64,000 bases of DNA from Epichloe hybrida (GCA_019022495.1 JAFEKR010000025.1:186001-250000), one strand, 5' to 3'; numbered from the stretch's first letter, positions 45,392 through 57,811 are shown. Made by a program: numbers and translations. Notes: generated from the letters alone by a model not told the origin.

Positions 45392-45445
45392 CCTGTTCTG
45401 CCTGTTCTGCCTGATCTGCCTGATCTGCTTGTTCTGCCTTGTCTT
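45392..45445. repeat. Imperfect 9-bp tandem repeat (CCTGTTCTG)
   Basis: About six units alternate CCTGTTCTG, CCTGATCTG and CTTGTTCTG before decaying into CTTGTCTTGTCTC. Confidence 0.7.
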
Positions 45446-45913
45446 GTCTCGTCAGAAAGTCGTCGCGTCACGTCACGTCGGGTCCTGGCGGGATTTCTGG
45501 ACGCGCTTGGGATTGGAAATAAGTCGGCCAGCCCTGCGAGTGTGCTGACGCAGCCCACATGTGCGGGTGTGTGCGGGCAGGCAGGGTTGCGGCGGCGCAA
45601 CACGAAGCAGGGAAAATTCAATGTCAGTGTTTCCGTTTCCATGTTCAATATTCAATGTTCAAATGCATGCGGGCAAGAGCCCGGCCGCCTTTCTTTCGGC
45701 ACTGGCTCCCATATGCCGAGCTCGTTTCTCTTTCCCATGTGGCAGAGAGGAACATCTTTGCATGATTTGCATCCACGTGGTCCAATCATCTCATCAATTT
45801 GTACGCATTACAACATCTATCTATGAACGAGCTTGGCGACAATGGAGCACTCGTATTAGGCCGTGGAAAACCACTCACGGTTAGTCATCTTCTTCTGCCT
45901 TCTGCTGCAATGG

Positions 45914-45940
45914 TTTTTTTTTTTTTTTTTTTTTTTTTTT
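45914..45940. repeat. Poly(T) run, 27 nt
   Basis: An uninterrupted T run in the upstream region of the UCH gene. Its exact length is likely unreliable. Confidence 0.9.
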
Positions 45941-46199
45941 GAATCGCCATCTACTTCTCCAATCACTCCGTACCATCGTGTGCACTCGTCTTTCCATGGT
46001 CGCCAAGGCTCTTGGTATATCTGGTCTTGATAGTCCGAGTTGCCCGTGACCCTTCACACGGGGGCGGTTCCTGAAACAAAGCTTCACCTTTGGCTACCAT
46101 ACCAAGCCACGTAAAGTCACATTGCTTGCGCATGTCACAAACGCTGATGCTTTTCAGAGCTGATAAATTCGGTGCGCACTTCTCTACAAATGAGTAGAA

Positions 46200-47810
46200 A
46201 TGGAGAACACAAGGAAAAATCCCAAACGCAAGGTCTCAGAAACCCAAGAGCATGGACCTGACGATGAGACGGCCGACCTGCTTTTGAGAGCCTGCAGTCC
46301 GCTCACCGTCCAAGACATCGAAGACTGGCAGGGCTGGGTTGAGCTGGAATCAGAGCCGGTACGAGCGAAACCTCTTCTCCAAAGTGAATCCATGTGCCAC
46401 ACAAGCGCGTATGGAGTCTCTAAACGTTCCGTAGGCCTTCTTCAACACTATACTCAGAGATCTGGGCGTGAGAAACGTCAAAGTACAAGAACTATTCACC
46501 ATGGATCAAGATTTTCTAGCTGCGGTGTCGTAAGTAAATCAACAAAGTCGTTTCGACAAATCCTTGTCCCCGGTCTAAACGCTGAGAAATGGGCAGGAAG
46601 CCAGTCTTCGGGCTAGTATTTCTCTTTCAGTACGACCCGGCTCACCAAAACGAAGAACAAGTGCACGATTCAGAGGCTCAAATATGGTTCGCAAATCAGG
46701 CACGTCTTCTTCGCCCCGAGGCCTCTGTCTCTCAAATAGTCTCAAATGGTCGAAACTCGCCATCAGGTGCTTCCGGCTAACCCCCAAGACCACAGACCAC
46801 AAATAACGCTTGCGCCACGGTAGCGCTATTGAACATCATAATGAATGCCCCGGACATCGAGTTGGGTCAACAGCTGACCGATTTCAAAGGCGCTACGAAA
46901 AACCTTGATACCTGTCTCCGGGGCCACAGAATCAGCTCAAACAAATTTATTCGCAGCATACACAACTCCTTCACGCGGCGTATTGATCATCTGAATGCAG
47001 ACTTGTGTCTAGAAAATGATTACGACGAAGCCAACTCGAGAGCAAAGAAAAAAGCTTCTTCGGCCAAGGCTCGACGGAAAAGCGGTAGGGGAAAAAGAGC
47101 TGCTCTGGAGTATGGATATCATTTCATCGCCTATGTACCCTGTGACGGGCTCGTTTGGGAGTTAGACGGCTTGCGTAAGAAGCCGCAAGAAATAGGTCAG
47201 GAACACCGGGTAACAAGCACCAGTCAATAACGTCACCTTTCTGATATATGTCTGTATAGGTCCTATCAACGGGAATGACTGGACCACCGTTGCTAGACCG
47301 CAAATCGAGGCAAGAATATTGCAATATGAAGGAAGCCAATTGTCATTCAATTTGCTTGCCGTGTGCCGCAGCTCGTCAAGTCAGCTCAGCCAGGTTATAG
47401 CCGCAATGATCGCGGCCTTGCGCACTATCCAGTCTCGCATGAAAGGTAATTCGGGGTTCACGAACATCACTGCAGAAAATGAGCCGCTTTTGAATATGCA
47501 CGATGAGGCGCAGCTTGCCGAGTTCAATCTTTGCAAAGAAGACATCGAAAACGCCAAATTACCAGCTCGGCTAGAGTCCGCCCTGTTTTGCCCTGAATGG
47601 CAGACTGACGATGCGTACGACATGTACCAGAGTTTTCGCATCCAACTCAGGTCGGCCATAGATGAGTTTCGTGTCGAGTCATTTTCTGCAGAGGAGGAAG
47701 ATCGGCGAGTGAAGAATCGGAAAAGAGATTATGGTGGAGCCTTGCATTGCTGGACTAAGAAGTTGGCGGAAAAGGGAGTATTAGAAGATATTATCCAGAT
47801 GTCCTCGTGA
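46200..47810 (+). CDS. Ubiquitin C-terminal hydrolase, UCH37/BAP1-like (peptidase C12)
   Basis: Exons 46200-46358, 46435-46529, 46597-46699, 46796-47195 and 47260-47810 give 435 aa. Intron 3 (46700-46795) uses a GC donor (CAG|GCACGT; branch GGCTAAC), the only choice that keeps phase 0. After a polar N-terminus the UCH fold begins DWQGWVELESEPAFFNTILRDLG. The active-site Gln is in FANQ. The catalytic Cys is in TTNNACATVALLNI, exactly after the GC-AG intron. The His is in EYGYHFIAYVP and the Asp in LVWELDGL. The C-terminal extension continues past the UCH core and ends with a helical segment (GALHCWTKKLAEKGVL) like the ULD of UCH37. These enzymes cleave ubiquitin from conjugates, often at the proteasome or on chromatin. 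All four catalytic residues are present. Confidence 0.9.
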
Positions 47811-48201
47811 CGTGCATGCCGCGCAATCTTGATAAGGCCAATATCGAGGAGTAACTGCAATCATGTAGCCGACAGTGTGAGAGGTCGCTGTAAGGGACAG
47901 CATCTTGTAATGCTGAGAGAAGGCGGGGACGGCCATGAAGTGTACAATCGCATAGTTGATCAATGAAGCTGCCGCGCCGAGCCTTTCGTTTTATCATGTG
48001 AAACGTCCAAGATTGCGAACACACTTATATTAGTCAAGCTAGCAGACTCCTCAGCTGACCAATCCTAAACCATGCTTAACAATGTTGTTGCCTGTCCATG
48101 GAAGCTGCGACGCTGCAATGTCGCGTGAAAATGCATGCGCTTGAAAAAGAAGACGTTCGAAAAGAACAACGAGGCCTGCGTTCCTTCTTTGGTCATTGTC
48201 A
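47811..48201. other. Convergent intergenic region
   Basis: 3' ends of the UCH and F-box genes. No coding-like frame or repeat. Confidence 0.35.
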
Positions 48202-50347
48202 TCAATCATCAGGATACTGTTCCTTGATATTTGATATAAAGCTACAAGTCTCTGGATCGAAGCGCTTGAAGAATTTCCCCGCCATGGGAAACATGTCGTT
48301 TGAAATATGTGTAGGGTCATTGATGAGCTCAATGTTTTCGGCCGCAACGACACGCGGCTCCGAGCCAGTACTAGGACTACGAGTTCTCACAGTGTCAGAT
48401 TCAGCCGAATATATACAGATCAACAAAGATGATTATCAGGGGAGTGGTTGTGAAGATAAGAGAGGATGAGGAGGCACATCTTACAAGCACATGAAATAGA
48501 ACTGATTCGGCGGTTGAACTGCCGTGTTGGTTTGCTCCGTGGATTGTATTGTCTCAGCATCATCGTCCGTGTAGAGGAGAGTAGGTCCTGGTAGCCGCTG
48601 CGAGCTTTGATCAGTCCATCCTGTGATTACACCTAACCATCTATATCTTCGATGCCGGAAGACTTGTCCGATCTTGAATGGAATGACTTGACTTCCGCCG
48701 TTTTTTCTTAGAAACACCGGCGGTACCACATCATCTTGATCTCGAACCAGGCGCCAGGGTTCCCACAGATCATCTAGTCCACGGTTTGCGTGGCGAGCAA
48801 AGCCGTCACGCAGCGGCGTAAAACTGTTGTGCATGGGCAAAATATATTTCTCCACCAGCCAGGTGTCCTCCGGCCACGCCTTTACGAAGTGAAAGAGAAA
48901 CCTTGGTAGCCGGTCTTCCCATTCGAATGTGTTAGAGGGTGTCAACATGAGAGATGACCAAAGGGCAGAATATAGAGATGCCTGCACATTCATGGCTCCA
49001 TTGCCCCGTAGCAGCTGACTCAATTCCTGATGAGCATCATCCTGCAACTCTAGAATCCTAGCAAATGTCGCCTTGATATTCTGAGCAGTTCTTAGCACCA
49101 TGGATACCGGAGGAACAGGTGCCAAAAAAGCATCGGTGCTTGTTTGCCATCCAACAACATGAGCGAGCAAATTTTGTAGACTAGACGCTGGCACTTCGTC
49201 ATCGACTCCATAAGGGTCGAGATACATCCGCTCTGGCTCACTTGGCCCGCCAATCGGAACATTGTCCAGTGTTCGTCCGGGTTGAGCAAAAACAATCGCA
49301 TGAACATGGCTAGGAAAGGCACAGCATTGGGCATTCAGGCCCAATCTGGACGCGAGACAGCAGAATATGGCGCTGGATATCAGGGGGATGGATTCGTGGT
49401 TCTCATGTCGTAGTGCCTGACCGATCAAACAGTTTCTCAAGTTCCGATAGTTTCGTTCTGGATTGCGCATGCCAGTGAGGCCATTGGCGCGAATCCACCT
49501 GTTCAACGCCAGAGCTTTCTCTCGGGTCGTAAAACTCGCAAGCCCTTCGCAACTGGCTCGAAACCGAGCAGCCGTCTCATCGAGCATTTGTGATATCTAA
49601 TCACAGCCGATCAGTATTCAAAGGAACGAAATAAAACGAATAGCTCTGTCATGCAGGCAAGGTGAACAAATCATACGTCGTCTAGGTCACCTGGCTGGTC
49701 GTGCAACACGAACATGTCAAAGGCGCCGAGTGCCCTCTCAAGCCGTTGTGCGGCAACCTGCGCATCGAGCGAATCGCGAACAAGGCCAAGCCTATACCAT
49801 TCCTCAATGGCAACGCTTCGATGTATGCTGTCGAGTATGGCATTGCCAAAATATCTGGGAGATGAAAATCTTAATCACCATTGTCATCGTCACTGGGGGA
49901 CCAGTGTGAAGAGGGAGGGTTGGAGCTGGCTGGTTACCTCCTCGCGAGAACATCTGACGCCGAATCGTGTGTCTGGCACTGGTCTAACAAAAAGTCCTTT
50001 GCATCGTATCCCAGACGACATATGTGCTCCATCCTCTTTAAACGGCCAACTTTGGATGCCAAGACCTCATCGAAAAGTTTGGAGACGAGGCGATTCCGGT
50101 GCTCCCGCAGCAGGAATAAGCGCTTCCATTTCACACTTGCCACGGCCTGGTGCAGCTTCTCGGGGAATCCATGCTCGGGACTCCAGTATCTAAATCTGGT
50201 ACAGCAATGATGACGCCAGAGGAGGCCCTGGCTTGCTAGTCTATGGAAGCGATGACCTAGCAGCTGAAAACATCGCAAATTGTCCTCGGGCGAGACATGA
50301 TAGAGCAGTTGCTGGATGATTTCGTCTGGGGCATGGTCTAACGACAT
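48202..50347 (-). CDS. F-box protein with SirB1-like and YccV (hemimethylated-DNA-binding-like) domains, FBXO21-like
   Basis: Exons 50347-49938, 49854-49677, 49596-48485 and 48370-48202 give 622 aa. The F-box is at the N-terminus (APDEIIQQLLYHVSPEDNLR.. LASQGLLWRHHC). The centre carries a transglutaminase-like SirB1-type region (NLRNCLIGQALRHENHESIP, AFPSHVHAIVFAQPG). The YccV-like domain is at the C-terminus (PFKIGQVFRHRRYRWLGVI.. AENIELI) and is itself split by the last intron (114 nt, donor GTAAGA). Three acceptors in the same phase are possible for that intron (CCTAG at 48371 was chosen because it gives the expected domain length). The order F-box, SirB1, YccV matches vertebrate FBXO21, an SCF ubiquitin-ligase adaptor. 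Substrates in fungi are unknown. It shares a roughly 680-bp divergent region with the Cnn_1N gene. Confidence 0.88.
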
Positions 50348-51029
50348 GGCAGCCCATGTGAATGACGCAGCTTAGGGGGTAAGCAACACCCGTTTCGACC
50401 AAATAGCTCAGCCCACGGAATTTGATGAGATGAAGCTATTGGCGAGCCCAGCAGCGACTTTGATTTCAATAAAGCCGGACTTCATGCATCTATCCGTGCA
50501 CAGCGCTGGGTATCTGGATGCAGTGATTAGTCACTGCTGGCCTTGCTATTGGCTCCGGCGCTAGTCCCCAACAGGATAAGCAAGTAAACAAGACTCAACG
50601 CGTCCCATCGGGATGGAACGTGCAGCGACGATGAAATCCGGGTTGTCAGAGCCATGCTTGACGAACCGTTCTTCAGAAAAAAAATCCCAGGGCGTCCTTT
50701 TGTTTTGTTTTTCGCTTCATCGCTCACCGAAATTTGAGCTCCGGTTCATGGCCATTTGGTCTTATCTGACAACGAGAAATACTAGCCTTTTTAAATAATA
50801 CGCATGCCCTGCTTGCTTCACCACCAGAATTTAAATTCCTGTCGACCTGGCTGGCTATTTCACTCCTCAGAGAACTCGACAGCTGCTTTCTTCTCTAGTC
50901 GCTACTGTGATCGCCGCGCCCGGCTCAGATGCCATGCGCCGTAATCAACTCGACAACCCTCGTCGCTCAATCAGTACATCAACGAATTAGCCACAAAGCG
51001 CGTCTTTCGTGACTTCAGCGCCGGCAGTC
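50348..51029. promoter_or_regulatory. Divergent promoter region and 5' leader with small upstream ORF
   Basis: This lies between the F-box gene start (50347) and the Cnn_1N gene start (51030). A complete 18-codon upstream ORF sits at 50934-50990. It is the only ATG-started frame of note close to the downstream gene. Confidence 0.45.
50934..50990 (+). promoter_or_regulatory. Upstream ORF in the leader of the Cnn_1N gene
   Basis: ATG to TAG, 18 codons (MRRNQLDNPRRSISTSTN), ending 39 nt before the main start codon. If it lies within the transcript it could reduce or condition translation of the downstream protein. Transcript start is not known, so this is inferred. Confidence 0.45.
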
Positions 51030-54000
51030 ATGGTGCAACCAGGGCTGGGCAGTGCGCTCGATACACCTCGAACCAACATTGGCGATGCTACGTACCTCAA
51101 CGGTCAACCGGACCTCGCCGACATATCCCAGGAAGCATCTTTCCAGTCGCCTGGCAAAGATGGCGACTTTCTGCAGCAGCTTCGAAACGGCCGCTCAGCT
51201 GGGATGAGTTTACGCACCCCCCGGCAACGAGGGCCACTGGCCGATCGCAGAAACCTGCCCCCCAGCATTGGCGGTGCCGAATTCACTCCATTGCTCAAGT
51301 CCGTGACGAGAAATAGTGCCTGGAAACAGGGCAAAGAGAATAGCGCCACAGTGGCGAACACTCCTGGGCTGGACAGGATAGACGAAGACGATGTGACTGC
51401 ATTACCAAGGATGGATAGTTCACTATATCTCGGTTCTCGGAACCAGTCATACCTCGAGAACACGTTGCCACAAGTCGACAGTAGTAGTGTTGCGTCAACT
51501 CCATTGGCAATGCAGCCGCGAAGAGGTGGGAATAAGGGTCCTTTGCAGGACGGCAACCAGCTCTCTCTTCGAGAACAAGAGAACGTCATCGATCGTATCG
51601 AAAAGGAAAACTTTGGTCTGAAGCTGAAGATTCATTTCCTCGAAGAGGCATTGCGAAAGGCCGGTCCTGGTTTTAGCGAAGCGGCTCTAAAAGAGAATAC
51701 AGAGCTAAAAGTGGACAAAGTGACAATGCATCGGGAACTTCAGAGATACAAAAAGCATGTCTCAACCGCGGAACGAGATCTAGAGACTTACCGGCAACAA
51801 ATGCAGGAGTTACAAGAGAAGGCGAGAAAAAAGCAAAACGACAAAGGTCAACACCAAGAATTGGAGCAATTGCAGAATGAGCTCAATGCAAAGGAAGTGA
51901 GCATTGATAACCTACAGCGCCAGCTGGACCAAAGTCGCAACGAGGACGATCAACTAGAGAAACTCCGTGATAACATTGAGGACTTGGAGGCAGACTTGCG
52001 CGAGAAAGACAGGATAATCACGGAGCGAGACGACGAACTGGAGGGCCTGAAAGAGAGATTGGATGCCGTTGAAGACCGAGCCAGGGAGTCTCGACAGAGG
52101 ATTGCCGAACTAGAAGAGACGGAAAATCAAAATGAGGAATTGGAGGAAGCCAAAGAAACCATACAAGACCTCGAGACTAGTATACGCCGACTTGAGGAAC
52201 AAATCGATGAGTTGAAAGAGGCGGCGAACGATGCAGTCTCGCAGAAGGATCGTGCTGAGCAAGACCTGGAAGAACTCCAAGAGGAGATGGCCAACAAATC
52301 GGTTATGACGAAGGGTCTATCGCGTCAGATCGAAGAGAAATTGGCTCGCTTACAAGAGGAGCTGGACAGGTCTGGCCAAGAATATGCGGATCTCGAGAAG
52401 GAACTGGCCAAGGCGAACGAAGAGAATGAACAGCTTAGATCTGACATGGAGGAAATGAGAATCGAAACTGAAGCAATGCAACAGGAGCAACACTCCCACT
52501 CTACCAAGATACATGAGCTAGAAACCGAGCTTCTCGCCGTTGCGGACGAGAAGGATCTTCTGCAGGAGCGATACGAGTCTCTCGCCGCTGAATCGATGAC
52601 CTTCCAACAGGAGATTCAGCGACTGGAGAAGGAAGTCGAAGAGCTTCAACAGAACGTATCAGATGAGAAGGAATATGCCCTCGAGATCGAAAAGGACTTG
52701 CGACAGCAATATCAAGACGAGATAGAGCGATTGAACGACGAGATATCGAACTTACAGGCCGAGGTTCGGGAACGAGACAATCTTTACGACAATGATAGTG
52801 AAAAGTGGGAGAATGAGAAGCAAGCATTGATGTCAGAACGTGGCAGAGCGGAGGAGAAGGCAGCAGGCCTTCAACGGACCATCGATCGGCTTCGTGAAAC
52901 TGAGGGAAACTTGTCCAACAAGGAAACCGCTTTGCAAAAAGCTATGGAAAGCGAAACGGAACGCCACAAGAACGAGGAAGCCATAATGAGTCGTCAGATA
53001 GATGATTTGCAAGATGCTCTTGAAACTCGACAGGCACTTTTGACCAACTTGCGGAATGAGCTCTCCTCAGTTCGAGATGAGCTCCGCCAGACTCAAATCG
53101 ACTATCAAGCAAATGTAAACAAGGTTGCGGCGTTACAGGATGAAGTTGACATGTTGCGATCAAAATCTGCCACGAATGGGACGCCTAGCCGTGTCAACGC
53201 TGCTGGCAAAGACTCCCAGATTCTGCGCGACCAGATCACGAGGCTACGTTCAGATCTCACTACCACACAGAGTGCCCTCGCGGAAGCTCGGGCGGAACGC
53301 GACGAGCTTCAAGGGCAGCTACGTCAGCAGTCATCCCAAGACAACGATACCCTTCAAGTTGATCAGGAACGTCTGGACTTGAGAACAGCCAAGCTGAAGT
53401 TGGATAATGAGGTTCGTCGGCTCAAGGATGATTGCAAATCACTAAGCGAAGGGCGAATAGCCGCCGAAAAAGCTCTCGATGACGAAACTGAGAAGGCCAT
53501 GGCACAAGAGGCAAAGCTAAGACAGGAGATTGTACAGCTGCGGAGCAAGCAGCGCTCCTCAACACCAGCCACGCCAAACAAACAAGACTTGCAATCTGCC
53601 CAGCGCAGAATAGAGGAGCTTCAGCAGAAAGTCGAATTTTACCAGAGCAGGAACTCCAAGTCACAGCCTTCCGGTGACGGTAACGGCGTCGATGGTCTGT
53701 CTCAGCTGAGAAGAGACTTGTCTAATTATAGACAGAAGGAACTTGACTTCCTACAGAAGGAGGCAGCCCATAAAGATCTAGTCAAGGAGCTTAACATGCA
53801 AATCGCAGAATTGGAGGGGCAGTTGCACGAAGCCAAAATCTCTCAGCTAGGAAGATCACCACATGCTCATGGTAGAGAATCAGCGGGAGAAGTTGCAGCA
53901 TTAGAAGCCAAGCTCTCCGAGACTCAGCGCGCCCTAGAGGAGTTGAGGTCACAGAGTGCCAATGCAGAGCTACAAGCTTCCAAACGCCTCGAAGATTTGC

Positions 54001-55000
54001 TCAGTCAGCTGAACGACTTGGAGGATCAGAAGCTTGTATTGGAAGAGGTCCTCGAAGAGGCCAGGGAGCAAGCAGACGAGACAGCTGCACATCATGATAA
54101 GGCAATACGTCGCCTGGCACACAAACTAGACAAGACTGAACGCGAGCGAGATGCTGCCATTGCCTCGCAGACAGAAACCAGCAAGCAAGGCAAACATCTC
54201 CGGAAGAGCCAGGCAGAGATTGAGAATCTTGAAAGTGATGTGCGGCAACAACAGGAGCTCATTGACGGACTTGCTGCCACGGAAGCAGCACTGAGACGGA
54301 AACTGGAGCGAGCGCGTAGTGAGAGGGCAGCTTTCCGAATGAGCGCCGAGAAACTACAGCGCGACATTCAATCACTCCAGACCTCGAATGGTCCAGCAGT
54401 CGGCTACCGCGATTACCAAGCCTCCTCGACACGCCGAGACAAGTCCCACATGTCTAACAACCAAGCTCTCGACACGCTCGTCCGTGCTGCAGAGGGGGCC
54501 GAAGAACGTCACAAGAAGGAGGTCAAGGGCATGGTGACGCAAATGGAGTGGATGCAGGCTCGTTGGGAGCGCGAGGCTATGCTTCGGTCCGACGTTGCCT
54601 TTGCCAAAAAGTTTGTCCAGTTGCAGCTTGATGTTGCCAATGCTTGGTTCGTACTTGATCCCGACCACTTACTTGACTCTGCGCAGCATACTAACTCGAC
54701 ATGTTTGACAACAGCAACAAGGCACAGCTGCGGGAGCTCGAGCACATTCGCAAGAATCTACTCCACAGCAACAAGGCACTGTCACTGCCCGTCGCACGCA
54801 ACGGCCTCGTCCCTGACACGACGAAACCTAGCTCCATCCGAGCTTTCCTCGCCATGGCCCGCTTCATCGCACGTATGCGTCTTTCATCCCGCTCATGGGC
54901 AAGTCAGGAACGGGTCCGTCTCAAGCTGGTGGCTGCCAGGGACGAACAGAGACGAGCCAAGATGACAAGACAACTCAAGGTGGTGAGGGCAGAGTCATAG
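51030..55000 (+). CDS. Mto1/ApsB/Pcp1-like microtubule-organising-centre protein (Cnn_1N + PACT-like)
   Basis: Exons 51030-54646 and 54715-55000 give 1,300 aa. The frame extends 21 nt upstream only through GTG, so ATG 51030 (MVQPGLGSALDTPRT) is used. The intron (68 nt, branch ATACTAAC, phase 2) joins ..LDVANA to CNKAQLRELEHIRKN. Near residue 180-245 is the centrosomin motif 1 (LREQENVIDRIEKENFGLKL.. RELQRYKKHV), which recruits gamma-tubulin complexes. A very long coiled coil follows (about 250-1,150; Glu/Lys/Gln heptads). The C-terminal basic helix FLAMARFIARMRLSSRSWAS resembles the PACT region that targets such proteins to spindle pole bodies. The N-terminal 170 residues are Ser/Pro-rich and probably disordered. 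It should nucleate microtubules at spindle pole bodies and/or septa. Which of the two paralogues (ApsB or PcpA type) it is cannot be settled here. Confidence 0.92.
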
Positions 55001-55950
55001 TCATAGCGACGACAGTAACCCTCCTTCCATCTTTTTTGTTATGTGCTGTTTTCGAGCAAAGCGCATGAACGAGGCCGAGCTACGCAATCCCGCACCAACA
55101 TTCTCACTAGCATTTATTACATGTCAGAAGCAAGATTACGAAACTACTTATCGGCGCAGGCACGACGGAATGGCGTTGATTGGAATTTACGGGGTCATTG
55201 GTCTAGGACACACCAGGTCTATAGTTTTAGTCGGTTCTACCCTTTTTTTCTTCCAAATATACCATTCACGTAAGAGCAAGGCATTATATTTGCGCTCAAC
55301 TTGCGATTCTTTATTTGTCGTCATTGCAATGACCTTGCGTGTGGCACATAGATTGGTCCCACGAAAAGCATGATATGTGATCCTCTGGAGTCGAAAAAAA
55401 AAATAATACATGGTGAATTCAAATCCTACAATAGCACAGCTACTGTACGTCCAGATGTAGCAGGACCATGAGGAAGCGATTTGGCGAAAACTTCTACCCA
55501 CGGCAGCCGCAGTAAACGCTTTCAGCCAGCATTGTCCGATGTTGTAAAAGGGGAAAAGTGACCTAGGAGGAAGAATAAAAGCACCACCATAAGAAACGAG
55601 GCGTTCTAGGAAGAAACGAGGCGTTCTAGGAAGAAAACACCACGTAGCCATTAAAGCTCAACCAGCAAGGTAAACCAGCAAAGTCAAGATTAAGAAATGG
55701 AGTCGGCCCATTGAAACAAGGATATCAAACGAGAATGCAACAATCCCGCCCCCCATGAATAAGAATAATGATATAGAAAAAAGACCCCCCCCGCGTACAA
55801 CGAAGTGAGTTATGCATATAATTGGAAGGGAAAGCAAGGGCATCCCATCCCTTTCCACGGTGACATTGCTCAAATTTATTCTCCATATATGACATGTATT
55901 TCATTGCACGGCTTGGCCAGATAAATTCCTGCGTCCGACATCATTTATAT
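55001..55950. other. Convergent intergenic region with 20-bp tandem repeat
   Basis: Nearly 1 kb between two 3' ends. A 20-bp unit (AAGAAACGAGGCGTTCTAGG) is repeated in tandem at 55591-55636. Short frames elsewhere show no coding character. Confidence 0.45.
55591..55636. repeat. 20-bp tandem repeat, about 2.3 copies
   Basis: Two exact copies of AAGAAACGAGGCGTTCTAGG are followed by a partial third (AAGAAA). It lies between two convergent genes. Confidence 0.9.
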
Positions 55951-57811
55951 TTACATGACGAAAAGGAGATTTGTGTCTAGAATCATCAGGTTAGGTTCAA
56001 CTTCCCCCTTTGGCCAGATGGACTTGGACTTGGTGGTATGTACTCAGCGGGTGACTGCATGAAAGCTGCGGCCTTTGCGTGTATTTAACAGCCAGTTCAT
56101 CTCTGATGCTGTTGAGAAGCTGCACGTAGCTCTGCTGCGGGTTCTTCTTCAGCGCCGTCATGAATGCCCATGACATTGCACCGGTTGCTTGGGATGCAAT
56201 GGTGGCATCAGCTCTATGAACAGTATTAGTTACGCGCTCTTCATTGCGGGATGGGGGTTTTATTTTTTTTCGGTTATTCTTTGTGCGAAGCAAAGCGGTG
56301 GCAGTTGATAGACGTCGCATGGACAAAGAACAGAGATGGGGCACCCACGATGTCTGGTCATCTTTGCTGCCGGAAAGCATGATGACATCCGCAGGGGACG
56401 TTTTGGTGGCTAGAGTGCGAGCGTACGCGTCCTCTCCACTTGTAGCCTTTTTGAAGAAACTCATGATGTTGTTGGCAACACCGCCCAGGTCACCTTGACT
56501 GTACGAGGAAATGACACCAAGAAGGCCTTGACCCGCCTCTTTGGCCAGATTCGGCTCTTTGAGGATACCTTGAGTAGAATAGATATAAGGCAAGTCCAAC
56601 GCAGTTCCAGAATGACACGAGTCAAATATTGCGGTCAATCTTACCCCGGCTTGTAAGGGTGTGACCATGATGCGATGCATTTCGTCATCAGTTATGTGAC
56701 CAGTTTGTCTGAAGTCCACAGGATAAATCACTTCGTCGTATCCATCTGCCTCGTCACCATCCAGGTCCCTTGTCTGTCCACCATGTCCTGAGCAACGAGC
56801 CTTAGCTACAATTAAAGATAGAAGAACGAGGAAAGGGAGGGTGGGGGGTCCCAGAGCGAACAACAATGGGAATGGTCGGTCATACCAGAATAATGAAAAA
56901 AGAGAGAGTCGTTCGGCCGGGCATCCTTGACCAGCCAATGCATCGCTCGGAGGATGTTTTGTTTAGTCGGCTGACTCATAGGATTCTGCTGGTCGTCTGT
57001 CAAAATCACCATGTCCTCCCGCCTATACCCGAAATGCTCAGCTAGGTACGCGGTCATGTTTCGAACATCGTTGATGCAGCCTCGGAGTTGTCCACGTTGG
57101 CCAAAGTAGTTGATGCCGATAAGCAGAGCTTTCCTGCGGCCTGTGCAGTTTGAATATCGAAACGAGTAACCTTGAGGGGCTCCAGAACCGAAATGCTGCA
57201 GACCAGCTGGAGGGACAGGTGGGTTACCCGGCCGCGGGCTGTAGGCACCATGTTGCTGCTGTTGAGGCGGCACTGCTGTTCTGCTGCTTTAATCTCTGTG
57301 CTAGATGGTACTCGAGGAAGGGGGCGAGGCTGGGCGGAACGTACCAGGGCTCTGTCCAGGCCGTGATGTGTAACCTGGCTGCGCTGGCGCATGACTGTAC
57401 TGGCCAGAATATTGCTGAGGCGGGGGACCGTGATGCTGCACCAAAAGCTGTAAGCACTTGTCTGCCGTCTCTCGACCACCAAGACTATCCATCACTCCAG
57501 TCTTTCGGTCCCCTGAAGTCGTTCATACCTGATATGCGAACTGTGGGGCAGGAGGTTGCTGATAGGCGTAACTGGGTTGAGGTAAAGGTTGGCCTTGCGG
57601 GGGATAGGCATGATATCCTTGCTGCTGCGATGGTCTGTGGGCAATTGAATTGAGTTAGCAGGCTGGAGTGAAAGCAGGAGTAATTGGCTGAAATATCCGA
57701 CCTGGGGTGAAGGGAAGAAGCTCATCACCTGAAGTAGTTGCCCTGATACTGAGGTTGTTGAGCGCCGTAACCTCCTCCTCCGCCACCATCGTAGCCCGGA
57801 TAAGCGGACAT
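55951..57811 (-). CDS. Metacaspase (caspase-like cysteine protease, type I)
   Basis: Seven exons: 57811-57729, 57634-57529, 57435-57345, 57275-56886, 56787-56349, 56213-56044, 55976-55951; 434 aa. The prodomain is Gly/Gln/Pro/Tyr-rich ([20 protein letters not shown]). The p20 domain has [20 protein letters not shown] and ends FFHYSGHGGQ, with the catalytic His; intron 4 cuts the codon for Gly just before the His. The catalytic Cys is in [16 protein letters not shown]. The C-terminal tail finishes SHPLNTNLLFVM and depends on a last exon of 26 nt. Type I metacaspases cleave after Arg/Lys, are Ca2+-activated and serve in stress, ageing and protein quality control. Exon 4 starts at a CAGCAG double acceptor (57275 or 57272), which would add or drop one alanine. 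A 12-bp tandem repeat lies in the upstream region. Confidence 0.93.

Larger units (their letters stand above)
45131..46199. promoter_or_regulatory. Divergent intergenic region
   Basis: About 1.07 kb between the starts of the Pom152 gene and the UCH deubiquitinase gene. It contains a 9-bp tandem array (CCTGTTCTG type) near 45392-45445 and a run of 27 T at 45914-45940. No additional gene can be supported. Confidence 0.45.

Noticed and set aside
45056..45826. 256-aa plus-strand frame upstream of the UCH gene
   Set aside because: Starts antisense to the Pom152 N-terminus, then runs through simple repeats; composition is not protein-like.
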